Assembly (NCBI GenBank): GCA_002704665.1
Contig: PAHB01000060.1
Location: forward strand, 1 to 14,425
Direction of reading: 5' to 3'
DNA from: Pseudomonadota bacterium
GTDB lineage: Bacteria; Pseudomonadota; Gammaproteobacteria; Burkholderiales; Eutrophovitaceae
DNA length: 14,425 nt
The notes beneath the pieces are model-generated. The model was not told where the DNA came from and did not search any database. It saw only the letters and a program-made list of their open reading frames with translations. Positions 1 to 8,363 of the stretch are shown one piece after another (positions within the stretch are counted from its first letter, which is position 1; the number at the start of each line of letters is the position of its first letter). Position numbers and translations under genes: made by a program.

Positions 1-1
1 G

Positions 2-2467
2 ATGCTCAATATGCGTGAATTGAGCGATTATACCGACAAAGTACTAATACAAATTTGGAACGCAATCCTTCCAAGTCAACTTTATTCCCTCATTGCTGTT
101 GGAGGATATGGGCGTGGCACGCTTCACCCTTTCTCTGATATCGATATATTGATTCTCTCTCCTGAGGCACCCGAAGATAAACAAGTTAGCTCAATAGAGC
201 ATTTCATCCGAGCTCTTTGGGATGTTGGACTTGAGGTCGGACACAGTGTTCGCACTGTCGCTGAATGCTTAGAAGAAGGAAATGCAGATATCACAGTTCT
301 TACGACTGTTCTCGAATCGCGGCCTTTGTCAGGATCACAAATTTTGTACGATAACTTCCATAGCACTCTTCTTAAAAACATAGATATACATCACTTCATT
401 TCTGAAAAACGACGAGAGCAAAAGTATCGGCATAATCGAGCTAAAGACACGGCATTCTCGCTTGAACCGAATGTTAAAGATTGTCCTGGAGGATTAAGGG
501 ATCTACAAACCATAATATGGATCGCAAAATGCTGCAGTTTTGGTGCAACGTGGTCCGAATTATTTTCACAAGGCATAATCACAAAAAAGGAATTTGTACA
601 AATTTCTCGCCATCAGCGATTTTTAGATCGTATCAGAATAAACCTTCACTATCATGCCGGCCGAAGAACTGACAGACTTACCTTCGACTATCAAACGTTT
701 ATTGCAGAAAAATTTGGCCTAAAAGATGATCCAGCCAAAAGAGCTAGTGAAAAATTGATGAAAAGATTCTACAGGGCTGTAAGGTCTGTGCAACTGCTGA
801 ACAAAATAATAATTCAAAATTTAACAGAAAGAGTTTTGTCATCTAAGACAGCAATAAAACATTCTATTGACTCTAATTTTCAAATTACGGATGACTTATT
901 AGAAATAAAATCTCCTGACCTATTCAGAAAAAAACCAGAGTTATTGCTCGAAATCTTTAGAACTTGGCAAAAAAATCACCACCGTGTTAATGAATTATCA
1001 GTAGAAACTATGCGCGCAATTTGGCATGCAAGTTCGATTAAAATAAGTTTCTCTCGCCAAAAGATAGAATTTCGAAAAGTTTTTATAGATATAATTCGAG
1101 ATGAAAGGATTGTCACTCATACACTAAGAAGAATGAATGAACATGGAATTCTAGGTCTTTATATTCCTTCATTTGGCAAAGTGGTTGGTCAAATGCAACA
1201 TGATTTATTTCATGTTTACACTGTAGATGAGCATATTCTGATAGTCATTAGAAACTTGAGAAGATTCGCAATACCTCAAATGGCCCATGAATTTCCGCTG
1301 TGTAGCGAACTCATGTCGTCTTTTGCTAAGCCCGAACTACTATATCTATCTGCTCTTTTTCACGACATTGCCAAAGGACGAGGCGGAGATCACTCAGAGC
1401 TTGGAACAATTGATGCAAAAAGATTTTGCATAGCACACAATTTAGAGGCTGAGGATACCAGTCTCGTCGTTTGGCTTGTTAAAAATCATTTATTGATGTC
1501 ATCGTTTTCCCAAAAAGAGGACTTTGAAAACGAGATAATTTTGCAAATATTTATAGAAAAAGTTAAAAACGAATACAGATTGACTGCTTTATACCTTTTA
1601 ACAGTTGCAGATATAAGAGGAACCAGTGATAAAGTTTGGAATAGTTGGAAAGCAAAATTACTTGAAAACCTTTTTCATTTAACTCGAGGTCAATTCGCAA
1701 AAAAAGATAAACGCCAGTCTAGCCAAATAGTAATGACAGATAAGAAAAAAAATATAATTAATCACTTAGCTGGTCATGGAGTAAACTACATATCTTATAA
1801 AATGATATGGGACAAATTAGACTTTACATATTTTTCAAGATTTGATCAATCTGAGATCATTTGGCACACAAAAAATCTACTCAATTGTAATGAAGATGCA
1901 ATTCCTTTAATCAAAGTTAAGGTTGACCAAGATACAGATGGAATTGACGTATTTATTTATGCCCATGATAAAAAGGAATTGTTCTCTAAAATATGTGGTT
2001 TTTTTTACCACATTAACCTTGAAATTGTGGGCGCTAAAGTATACACATCGAATAGTGGCTACGCTTTAGATAGCTTTAAGTTATTGCAGCTAGAGGAAAT
2101 ACCAAATTCTAAAATAGAAGATATTGAGATTGCTCTTCGGGATTCTATTTTGAAAAATAAAGATTATCCTCTGACCGGGAGATCTCGGATTTCATCACAA
2201 CAAAAATACTTACCTATAATACCTAAAGTTGAGTTTAGGCCAGATGAAAACGGAAGTCATCACTATCTGGATATTATAAGCAGTGACAAACCTGGCCTTC
2301 TTTATAAAATCGCAACAGTGCTAGCCACCAAAAACGTAACCATACAAACAGCAAAGATCAACACATTAGGACATAGGGCCGAAGATAGTTTTCTCGTAAA
2401 AGGCGATGTCTTTGGCGACCTCAAAAATATTGCTCAATTAGAATCGGAAATATTAGACCTCTTATAA
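2..2467 (+). CDS. glnD: [Protein-PII] uridylyltransferase / uridylyl-removing enzyme, 5'-truncated by window edge
   Basis: This is the cytoplasmic nitrogen sensor that adds UMP to PII protein when glutamine is low and removes it when glutamine is high. Numbering from the first ATG in the window, the nucleotidyltransferase motif GGYGRG lies at 34-39 with the metal-binding pair DID at 46-48. The HD phosphohydrolase motif HDIAKGRGGDHS starts at His454-Asp455. Two C-terminal ACT domains follow, at roughly 645-720 and 753-821, which bind glutamine in this family. In E. coli GlnD about 80 residues precede GGYGRG but here only 33 do, so about 50 N-terminal residues probably lie outside the window and the ATG at position 2 is unlikely to be the true start. 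The gene ends in TAA, converging on def with 24 bases between. Catalytic motifs look intact. Identity is secure; only the start is unknown. Confidence 0.96.
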   Translation: MLNMRELSDYTDKVLIQIWNAILPSQLYSLIAVGGYGRGTLHPFSDIDILILSPEAPEDKQVSSIEHFIRALWDVGLEVGHSVRTVAECLEEGNADITVLTTVLESRPLSGSQILYDNFHSTLLKNIDIHHFISEKRREQKYRHNRAKDTAFSLEPNVKDCPGGLRDLQTIIWIAKCCSFGATWSELFSQGIITKKEFVQISRHQRFLDRIRINLHYHAGRRTDRLTFDYQTFIAEKFGLKDDPAKRASEKLMKRFYRAVRSVQLLNKIIIQNLTERVLSSKTAIKHSIDSNFQITDDLLEIKSPDLFRKKPELLLEIFRTWQKNHHRVNELSVETMRAIWHASSIKISFSRQKIEFRKVFIDIIRDERIVTHTLRRMNEHGILGLYIPSFGKVVGQMQHDLFHVYTVDEHILIVIRNLRRFAIPQMAHEFPLCSELMSSFAKPELLYLSALFHDIAKGRGGDHSELGTIDAKRFCIAHNLEAEDTSLVVWLVKNHLLMSSFSQKEDFENEIILQIFIEKVKNEYRLTALYLLTVADIRGTSDKVWNSWKAKLLENLFHLTRGQFAKKDKRQSSQIVMTDKKKNIINHLAGHGVNYISYKMIWDKLDFTYFSRFDQSEIIWHTKNLLNCNEDAIPLIKVKVDQDTDGIDVFIYAHDKKELFSKICGFFYHINLEIVGAKVYTSNSGYALDSFKLLQLEEIPNSKIEDIEIALRDSILKNKDYPLTGRSRISSQQKYLPIIPKVEFRPDENGSHHYLDIISSDKPGLLYKIATVLATKNVTIQTAKINTLGHRAEDSFLVKGDVFGDLKNIAQLESEILDLL

Positions 2468-2491
2468 TTAAAAAAAACTTTTTCGTTACGA

Positions 2492-3004
2492 TCACGCCTC
2501 TAATTCCTCGGCATAACCAAATGATAGAAGATTCTTAATTCGCATTGGATACAAAATACCGTCCAAATGATCACACTCATGTTGTACTACTCTTGCATGA
2601 AAATCTTCAGCATATTTCTCAAAAAACACACCTTTCTCGGAATAGCCCGAATATTTAAGTCGTCTATGCCTCGGAACTAAGCCCCGCATTCCTGGCACTG
2701 ATAAACACCCTTCCCACTCATCTTCAATTTCATCACCAATAAATTCTATCTTAGGATTTATTAAAACAGTAAAAGGAACGGGAGAGGCCTCAGGGTATCT
2801 AGCATTATTTTTAAATCCGAAAACAACAACTCTCAACGACACCCCAATTTGTGGTGCTGCTATTCCTACGCCACCTTCAACTTTCATGGTATCTTCCATG
2901 TCTATTAACAACTGCGAGAGTGCTGCAGTTCCAAACTCCTCAACATTCTGTGCTGTTTTCCGAAGGATGGGATGACCCATTCTTAAAACTTTTTTTTCAG
3001 CCAT
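2492..3004 (-). CDS. def: Peptide deformylase
   Basis: This metalloenzyme removes the N-formyl group from the initiator methionine of new proteins. All three family motifs are present, counting from the start chosen here (170 residues): GVGIAAPQ at 45-52, EGCLS at 98-102 with metal ligand Cys100, and HECDH at 142-146 with ligands His142 and His146 and catalytic Glu143. An ATG four codons upstream (3016) is in frame, but the GAGGAG Shine-Dalgarno (3009-3014) immediately follows that ATG's first base and sits 4 bases before the ATG at 3004, so 3004 is preferred. The start overlaps the end of the upstream phosphorylase gene by 8 bases, suggesting translational coupling. No fmt (formyltransferase) gene is adjacent. 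The VFGF segment and the HARVVQHECDHL and YPMRI segments resemble the deformylase I recall from Burkholderia and Xanthomonas rather than the fmt-linked E. coli enzyme. Confidence 0.95.
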   Translation of the reverse strand: MAEKKVLRMGHPILRKTAQNVEEFGTAALSQLLIDMEDTMKVEGGVGIAAPQIGVSLRVVVFGFKNNARYPEASPVPFTVLINPKIEFIGDEIEDEWEGCLSVPGMRGLVPRHRRLKYSGYSEKGVFFEKYAEDFHARVVQHECDHLDGILYPMRIKNLLSFGYAEELEA

Positions 3005-3746
3005 TATTCTCCTCATTAAGATAAGAACTTATTATTTTTTTAATTTTAGCAATTGATCCTTGGATCACTGAATTGATATCGCTTACAGTAATTTTCTGTT
3101 CACTATCGGCCTTTCCAGCCGCCCAATTCGCAACGATGGAAATCTTGGCATAAGCCAACCCTGCTTCTTTCGCCAAAGATGCCTCTGGCATTCCCGTCAT
3201 GCCAACTATATCTGCACCGTCATTCTCTAACCTAAGGATTTCCGCTGAAGTCTCAAGTCTCGGCCCCTGAGTAGCTGCATAAACTCCTCCATCAATAATT
3301 TTAATTTTTTCTTTATGGGCAGCTTCAATAAGTCTAGTGCGTAAGTCGAAGTTATAGGGTTGGGTAAAATCAATGTGTTCGAGAGAATTAACTGTACCAT
3401 CAAAAAAGGTATTTTCCCTTCCGTAGGTATAATCAATTATTTGGTGAGGAATGATAATGGTCCCGGGCGATGAAAAAGAGGTAATCCCTCCCACTGCCGT
3501 TACAGCGATTATCCTTTGAACACCCAAATCTTTTAATGCCCAGATATTTGCCCGATAGTTAATTTTATGAGGTGGTACCACATGAGGATTTCCATGGCGA
3601 GGTAAAAAAACAATATCCTTGTTAGCAAATTTTCCTATACTAAGGCAAGCACTCGTTTCTCCAAAAACGGTATTAATTTTATTTTGTGTGACAGGATCAA
3701 AACCATCTAACCTAGACAAACCACTTCCACCGATAAGAGCTAGCAT
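2997..3746 (-). CDS. MTA-phosphorylase family protein, probable S-methyl-5'-thioinosine phosphorylase
   Basis: The family cleaves methylthio-nucleosides with phosphate to a free purine and 5-methylthioribose-1-phosphate, salvaging the by-product of polyamine synthesis. The protein has 249 residues, usual for the family. Visible landmarks are IGGSGL (5-10), RHG (50-52), HKINYRAN (60-67), QGPRLET (160-166) and GMTGMPEA (182-189). Human MTA phosphorylase has the base-binding pair Asp220/Asp222 in TDYDCW; the aligned positions here are Asn207 and Ala209 (ANWAAG). That change matches the Pseudomonas aeruginosa PA3004 type, which uses 6-oxopurine nucleosides such as methylthioinosine. The gene follows hpt by 2 bases and has a strong AAAGGAG (3754-3760) 7 bases before its ATG. 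A product of hypoxanthine would feed the hpt enzyme directly. Family membership is certain; the substrate is inferred from the pocket and the neighbour. General purine nucleoside phosphorylase activity is an alternative. Confidence 0.9.
   Translation of the reverse strand: MLALIGGSGLSRLDGFDPVTQNKINTVFGETSACLSIGKFANKDIVFLPRHGNPHVVPPHKINYRANIWALKDLGVQRIIAVTAVGGITSFSSPGTIIIPHQIIDYTYGRENTFFDGTVNSLEHIDFTQPYNFDLRTRLIEAAHKEKIKIIDGGVYAATQGPRLETSAEILRLENDGADIVGMTGMPEASLAKEAGLAYAKISIVANWAAGKADSEQKITVSDINSVIQGSIAKIKKIISSYLNEENNG
3009..3014 (-). promoter_or_regulatory. Ribosome binding site deciding the def start
   Basis: The minus strand reads GAGGAG here, then four bases, then the ATG at 3004. The motif overlaps the earlier in-frame ATG at 3016, which has no purine-rich motif of its own upstream. 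This favours the shorter 170-residue product. The site lies inside the 3' end of the phosphorylase gene's neighbouring sequence, upstream of its stop codon, so ribosomes finishing that gene pass directly over it. Confidence 0.65.
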
Positions 3747-3748
3747 AT

Positions 3749-4297
3749 CTAATCTCCTTTATATGCACGAATAGAAGATAGATTTCTCCAAAAATTTTTT
3801 ACATCCATACCAAACCCAAAAACGTATTTATCTTCAATATCTAATCCAACGTATTTTGCCATTATAGGTTTTGGTTTTCCTATCTTTTTATTGAATAATA
3901 CGCAAAGAGTAATTTTGTTTGCACCAGATTCTTTAAGCCACTCCGTTATTGCAAAAGCTGTTTTACCCTCATCTAAAATATCGTCGACAATCAAAATATT
4001 TCTATTATTTAATTCAAGCTGCGGCTTTAGCTTCCATTCAATCTCTGAGCCTTGTATCTCCCCACGATATCTTGTAACGTGCATGTAATCTAATTCTAGG
4101 GGAAAATCCAGCAGCGGCAATAGTTGCCCACAAAAAACCAGTCCACCTGTCATTACTGGAATTACTATAGGAAATTCAAACTGCATATCTTTATTTAACT
4201 CTTGAGCTAACCGAGAAACTATATCCTGCACGTGATGATCTGGCAGAAACATTTCTGAATGCGCAAGTAACTTGTTGGCGGTTTGTATATCATTCAT
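3749..4297 (-). CDS. hpt: Hypoxanthine-guanine phosphoribosyltransferase
   Basis: This cytoplasmic enzyme condenses hypoxanthine or guanine with PRPP to give IMP or GMP. The diagnostic PRPP loop ILIVDDILDEGKT spans 101-113, with the acidic pair Asp105-Asp106. The N-terminal segment PVMTGGLVFCGQL (47-59) matches the hypoxanthine/guanine subgroup, and the segment ending YVFGFGMDV (158-166) is at the usual C-terminal base-binding position. Length (182) is normal. The gene starts 8 bases after the galU stop, with an AGG about 8 bases before the ATG that overlaps the galU stop, and it ends 2 bases before the phosphorylase gene. That arrangement suggests shared expression and a two-step salvage route. 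Preference between hypoxanthine, guanine and xanthine cannot be read from the sequence with certainty. Confidence 0.93.
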   Translation of the reverse strand: MNDIQTANKLLAHSEMFLPDHHVQDIVSRLAQELNKDMQFEFPIVIPVMTGGLVFCGQLLPLLDFPLELDYMHVTRYRGEIQGSEIEWKLKPQLELNNRNILIVDDILDEGKTAFAITEWLKESGANKITLCVLFNKKIGKPKPIMAKYVGLDIEDKYVFGFGMDVKNFWRNLSSIRAYKGD

Positions 4298-4305
4298 GAA
4301 TAAAC

Positions 4306-5184
4306 CTAACGAATTTTCGCAATCGTTGATTGCAAATAAGACAAAAACTCTTCAGATAAATCTTTTCTTTTGAGCCCATAAGCCACGCTCGCCTCTAAAA
4401 ACCCTATTTTTGATCCGCAATCATAACGCTTTCCTTCAAATTGAAATGCATTTACCTGTTTTCTCTTTAGCAGATTAGCTATAGCATCAGTAAGTTGGAT
4501 TTCACCTCCTGCACCAAATCCTAGGTTTTCTAGATAATCAAAAATAGTTGGATCTAAAAGATAACGACCAACTACTCCAAGTGTTGATGGAGCATTAGTT
4601 GGATCTGGTTTTTCAACTATATTCGTAATTTTGGATTGACCCTGATCAGTATTTTCAATTTCAACAATTCCGTATGATCCCGTGTCTTCCCTAGGGACGT
4701 CCTGAACGGCAACCATTGACACGCCGAATTGATTATAGTTAACCACCATTTGAGATATCGCTCCGGGGTTACTATCAATCAAATCATCGGCCAAAATCAC
4801 TGCAAATGGATTGTCGCCAATAACCGGTTTAGCACAAAGAATAGCATGACCGAGTCCCAATGTTTCGATTTGACGAATATAGATGTAACTCACATTCTGG
4901 GGAAATGATTTTTGAATACGGTTTAGTAAATCATCTTTCCCTCTTCTTTCAAGGTCTGTTTCAAGTTCAAATGCCTTATCAAAATGATCCTCGATGGCCC
5001 TTTTGTTCCTTCCGGTAATAAAAATTATTTCTGTGATGCCAGCTTCAACAGCTTCCTCTACCGCATATTGAATTAATGGTTTATCAACTATCGGTAACAT
5101 TTCTTTGGGAATTGACTTGGTTGCTGGCAAAAAACGTGACCCGAATCCCGCAACAGGAAAAATCGCTTTTTTGATTTCTCTCAT
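4306..5184 (-). CDS. galU: UTP--glucose-1-phosphate uridylyltransferase
   Basis: GalU makes UDP-glucose from UTP and glucose-1-phosphate, the donor for cell-surface polysaccharides, lipopolysaccharide core and galactose metabolism. The nucleotide-binding N-terminus carries the family signature: PVAGFGSRFLPATKSIPKEM runs from residue 10 to 29, followed by LPIVDKPLIQYAVEEA. ILADDLID is the metal-binding acidic motif in the middle, and VEKPDP and GAGGEIQLTDAI are the conserved sugar-binding segments. Length (292) is typical. The ATG is preceded by a strong AAGGAG (5193-5198) with an 8-base spacer. The gene lies 21 bases after ligA and 8 before hpt within the same minus-strand operon. RfbA-type thymidylyltransferases share the fold, but the KSIPKEMLP stretch is typical of GalU. 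Confidence 0.96.
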   Translation of the reverse strand: MREIKKAIFPVAGFGSRFLPATKSIPKEMLPIVDKPLIQYAVEEAVEAGITEIIFITGRNKRAIEDHFDKAFELETDLERRGKDDLLNRIQKSFPQNVSYIYIRQIETLGLGHAILCAKPVIGDNPFAVILADDLIDSNPGAISQMVVNYNQFGVSMVAVQDVPREDTGSYGIVEIENTDQGQSKITNIVEKPDPTNAPSTLGVVGRYLLDPTIFDYLENLGFGAGGEIQLTDAIANLLKRKQVNAFQFEGKRYDCGSKIGFLEASVAYGLKRKDLSEEFLSYLQSTIAKIR

Positions 5185-5205
5185 TGTTATTACTCCTTCA
5201 TTTCT

Positions 5206-7224
5206 TTAAGCGTTATTTATAAGTTCAGAAAATTCTTTCTCACTAAGTATATTAACTCCGAGTTTTTTAGCTAATAATAATTTATTACCAGCATTTTTGC
5301 CCAATACGAGATAGTCTACCTTCGAGGATACGGAGTTAAGAACCACACCCCCTTTGTTTTCCCAAACATTTTTTGCTGCATTACGACTCATATTTTGCAA
5401 ACCACCAGTAAATACAACCTTTTTTTGATACAGTGTTGTCTTAACGGTTTCATTTTTTGACCACGTTACTCCCTTTTTGATAAGAGTGTTGATTATATTT
5501 ATGTTGATAGGATTAGAAAAAAAACCAAATAAATTTTTTGCCACTGTTGGACCAATATCATGTATTTTTTCATATTCGTGATACGACGCGCCTATTAGAT
5601 TTTCCAACGATCCAAAATGTTGTGTCAACAACTTTGCAGTTCCCTCTCCAACGTTCCTGATTCCAAGTGAAAAAATAAACTTGGGAAAAGTAGTTCGTTT
5701 GCTACGCTCAATCGCATGGACAATATTTTTCGCTGATTTGCTCCCTATCCTCTCGAGTTTTTGTAATTTCTCCTCACTTAATGAAAATAAATCATCAAAC
5801 CTTACAATTAATTTTTCTTTTATTAGCTGATCAATCAAACGATCACCGACTCCCTCAATATTCATTGCTTTCCTAGACACAAAGTGTCTAAACATTCCAC
5901 TCTGTTGTGCACTACAGCTTATTGCTCCAATACACCTCATGATACTTTCGCCCTCTTCCCCCTCCACTTTTGAAGAGCAAACAGGACATTTTTCCGGAAA
6001 TTCATATTTATTTACATTATTCTGCCTTTTTTTTAGCAACACTTTAACAATTTCCGGTATTACATCACCAGCCCGTCTAATTTCCACAAAATCACCAACA
6101 CGAACGTCTTTTCTTTCTAACTCAACTTTATTGTGCAAAGTCGCTTTTGAGACGGTAACACCTCCTATTTTTATCGGGTCAAGAATGGCAACCGGGGTTA
6201 GAGCACCTGTCCTTCCCACCTGTATTTCGATACTTTTTACCCTCGTAGTTTTCCACACAGGTGGAAACTTGTGCGCGATAGCATATCGGGGCGCTCTTCC
6301 AATGACACCAATTTTTTCTTGGTATTCAAGTTTATCAACTTTATAAACAACTCCGTCGATCTCATATTGCATCTTTTCACGCTCGGAAGAGGCCCGATTA
6401 TAAAATTCAAACAAACAAGAAATTTCATCAACAACCCTACCGTTAGGACTCACAGGAAAACCGATTTCTTTCATAAATTTTAATTGCTCGCTATGATGAC
6501 AAAATCGGGGGGAGGGTTCGAAAGTTAAGAGGGAATAAGCGTAAAAGGCTAGCTTACGATTAGCGGTAACATTTGGGTCTAACTGTCTCAAGGACCCTGC
6601 AGCTGCGTTGCGCGGGTTGGCAAAGGGTTTTAGTCCACGCTGTTCTTGATACTTATTCAGGGAAAGAAAATCTTCCTTATGCATAAAAACTTCTCCCCTA
6701 ATTTCTAACCACTTTGGCAAATCATCGTGTTTTATTTTTTTTGGAATAGACTCTATTTCATTTAAATTTCTTATTATATCCTCCCCAATATAACCATCAC
6801 CTCGAGTCGCTCCCTGGGATAACTTGCCATTTTGATATACAAGACTTACCGCAAGTCCATCAAACTTATATTCCGCACAGTATCTAACTTTGGAGTCGTT
6901 AGGAAAGTCTAGAAGTTTCAAAACTCGGGCGTGAAACGCCATCACATCACCCTCTGTGTGCGCGTTGTTTAACGACAACAATGGAGTTCTGTGCTCGATT
7001 TTATTAAAATTATTAGCTGCTTTACTCCCAATAATGTTGGTAAGAGAACTATCGTCATTTAATTCCGGATATTTTTTCTCGAGTCTTTGAATTTGATGGA
7101 ATATATTGTCATATTCTGAGTCCGATAATTCAGGCTGATTCTCAATAAAGTATTTTTGGTTAGCATCTCGAACTATGGCTGATAGTTTTTTATATTTCTT
7201 CTTGACACTAACGGGGATCGTCAT
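5206..7224 (-). CDS. ligA: NAD-dependent DNA ligase
   Basis: LigA seals nicks in duplex DNA during replication and repair, using NAD as adenylate donor. The 672-residue length and domain order are those of the full-length enzyme. An N-terminal domain contains a YD pair in LSDSEYDNIF. The adenylation domain has catalytic Lys120 in EYKFDGLAVS, and downstream RGEVFM and ANPRNAAAGSLRQLD. An OB fold is followed by a four-cysteine zinc finger at Cys413, Cys416, Cys431 and Cys437. Helix-hairpin-helix repeats come next (for example GVGDRL, GIRNVGEGTA), and a C-terminal BRCT domain spans roughly 592-672. The KFDG variant of the usual KLDG/KIDG motif keeps the lysine and aspartate. Its ATG directly follows the zipA stop codon (TAAATG) and I see no good Shine-Dalgarno, so it is probably translated by coupling. 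All catalytic features look intact. Confidence 0.98.
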   Translation of the reverse strand: MTIPVSVKKKYKKLSAIVRDANQKYFIENQPELSDSEYDNIFHQIQRLEKKYPELNDDSSLTNIIGSKAANNFNKIEHRTPLLSLNNAHTEGDVMAFHARVLKLLDFPNDSKVRYCAEYKFDGLAVSLVYQNGKLSQGATRGDGYIGEDIIRNLNEIESIPKKIKHDDLPKWLEIRGEVFMHKEDFLSLNKYQEQRGLKPFANPRNAAAGSLRQLDPNVTANRKLAFYAYSLLTFEPSPRFCHHSEQLKFMKEIGFPVSPNGRVVDEISCLFEFYNRASSEREKMQYEIDGVVYKVDKLEYQEKIGVIGRAPRYAIAHKFPPVWKTTRVKSIEIQVGRTGALTPVAILDPIKIGGVTVSKATLHNKVELERKDVRVGDFVEIRRAGDVIPEIVKVLLKKRQNNVNKYEFPEKCPVCSSKVEGEEGESIMRCIGAISCSAQQSGMFRHFVSRKAMNIEGVGDRLIDQLIKEKLIVRFDDLFSLSEEKLQKLERIGSKSAKNIVHAIERSKRTTFPKFIFSLGIRNVGEGTAKLLTQHFGSLENLIGASYHEYEKIHDIGPTVAKNLFGFFSNPININIINTLIKKGVTWSKNETVKTTLYQKKVVFTGGLQNMSRNAAKNVWENKGGVVLNSVSSKVDYLVLGKNAGNKLLLAKKLGVNILSEKEFSELINNA

Positions 7225-8334
7225 TTAATAGAAAATCCGCCTGGCTGCTTGGGAACCAGCAGGGATACCACGAAGTTGCATTTTTTCATAAATAACAGAA
7301 ATATTGCTACGAATCTTTTTAAAGGCATCGTCGTCTATTATTCTGCGATTATCGTCCACTATATCCCCGTTCAAATGTTCTGAAAAATCTATAACTATAC
7401 GTTTAACCTTGTCAAGAACTTCCAATCCATTTTCAACTACGGGCACATCAATTAGGAAGGTAATTCCCGGTATCATTAATGTGCGAATATTTTCGGAAGT
7501 TATCGGCTCTCCTCCGTAACTATCCATAGAAAACATCACTCGCTTTCCAGCACTCAAATAAACAAACCCTCCTTGCGAACGCATCTCGAGTCCGTAGGAA
7601 TCCGCCAAAGCTTTAATTCTTACTCCGCTAAATAAATGTCCGGAGTTAGCTATAATATTGATTCCAACAATGGAACCAACTTCGCCAACAAATTCCTGCA
7701 AATCAACAGCCTCGTGAAGAGATTTTTCGATGGGACTCATTATTCCAGAAACCGCTATTTTGGCAGTTACTAATTCCATTTTCCTAACATATTCAACCAA
7801 AGGTTCATATTCGAGACGTCCGCTTTTATTGATAAGTGGCAAACCGATTCTGTACTTTCCTGGACTATTATTAATGTTTTTAGCTTCAATCCATTGATCA
7901 TTTATTTCATCAAAGAGATATAGACTTATTCCCGGATTTTCAGTCAATATTTGAGCAGTAAAATCTGATATTTCATTGAAATCATAACTTTCTGTAATTG
8001 ACAATTCAACGAGGAATTCAGTTTTATGATAAAGGTCATCAGATTCGACAAAAGACAGAGTTGGAATCGTTTCTGCAGTTTCTGCAACTCGCTCTTCCCC
8101 CAAACTTTGTTTTTCATCAGCTGCCTCAAATGAAGCAGAAGATAATTCCATCTCTTTATCGTCGACAGAAGAGTCGGTTTCTCGCCTATGATCTTTAAAC
8201 AAGGGATCATCGGTGATATTGGATTCCAAGGTTTTTTTATTTTTATATTTATTTTCTTGAATCCAATTGAAGACCAAAACTGCAATAACGAGAACAATCC
8301 CGAATATAATTAGCGCTAACTGCAATTCAGACAT
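7225..8334 (-). CDS. zipA: Cell division protein ZipA (long form with extra module)
   Basis: ZipA anchors FtsZ polymers to the inner membrane at the division site. An N-terminal membrane segment at about 5-24 (LQLALIIFGIVLVIAVLVFN) is followed by a basic stretch and then a low-complexity acidic linker to about residue 100. A structured region of about 105-210 has no clear counterpart in E. coli ZipA. The C-terminal part from about 235 to 355 matches the FtsZ-binding domain, with MIPGITFLIDVP and, near the end, a VDDNRR segment comparable to VLDDQRR in E. coli. The protein ends in AGSQAARRIF, which I recall from Burkholderiales ZipA. At 369 residues it exceeds E. coli ZipA (328). Position between smc and ligA is the known order in Pseudomonas and betaproteobacteria and supports the call. 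It begins 29 bases after smc with only a weak purine stretch upstream. Confidence 0.9.
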   Translation of the reverse strand: MSELQLALIIFGIVLVIAVLVFNWIQENKYKNKKTLESNITDDPLFKDHRRETDSSVDDKEMELSSASFEAADEKQSLGEERVAETAETIPTLSFVESDDLYHKTEFLVELSITESYDFNEISDFTAQILTENPGISLYLFDEINDQWIEAKNINNSPGKYRIGLPLINKSGRLEYEPLVEYVRKMELVTAKIAVSGIMSPIEKSLHEAVDLQEFVGEVGSIVGINIIANSGHLFSGVRIKALADSYGLEMRSQGGFVYLSAGKRVMFSMDSYGGEPITSENIRTLMIPGITFLIDVPVVENGLEVLDKVKRIVIDFSEHLNGDIVDDNRRIIDDDAFKKIRSNISVIYEKMQLRGIPAGSQAARRIFY

Positions 8335-8363
8335 CTGATAAATTAACTTTCTGTTTTAAATAA

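Noticed and set aside
2..4. ATG at position 2 as the true glnD start
   Set aside because: GlnD normally has about 80 residues before GGYGRG and only 33 are present, so the gene most likely begins before the window.
2468..2491. Possible bidirectional terminator between glnD and def
   Set aside because: The A-run and T-run face each other, but there is no GC-containing stem of useful length.
5939..6346. 135-codon open frame on the plus strand inside ligA
   Set aside because: It lies entirely opposite the zinc-finger and OB region of an intact ligase, has no recognisable family motif and no ribosome binding context.
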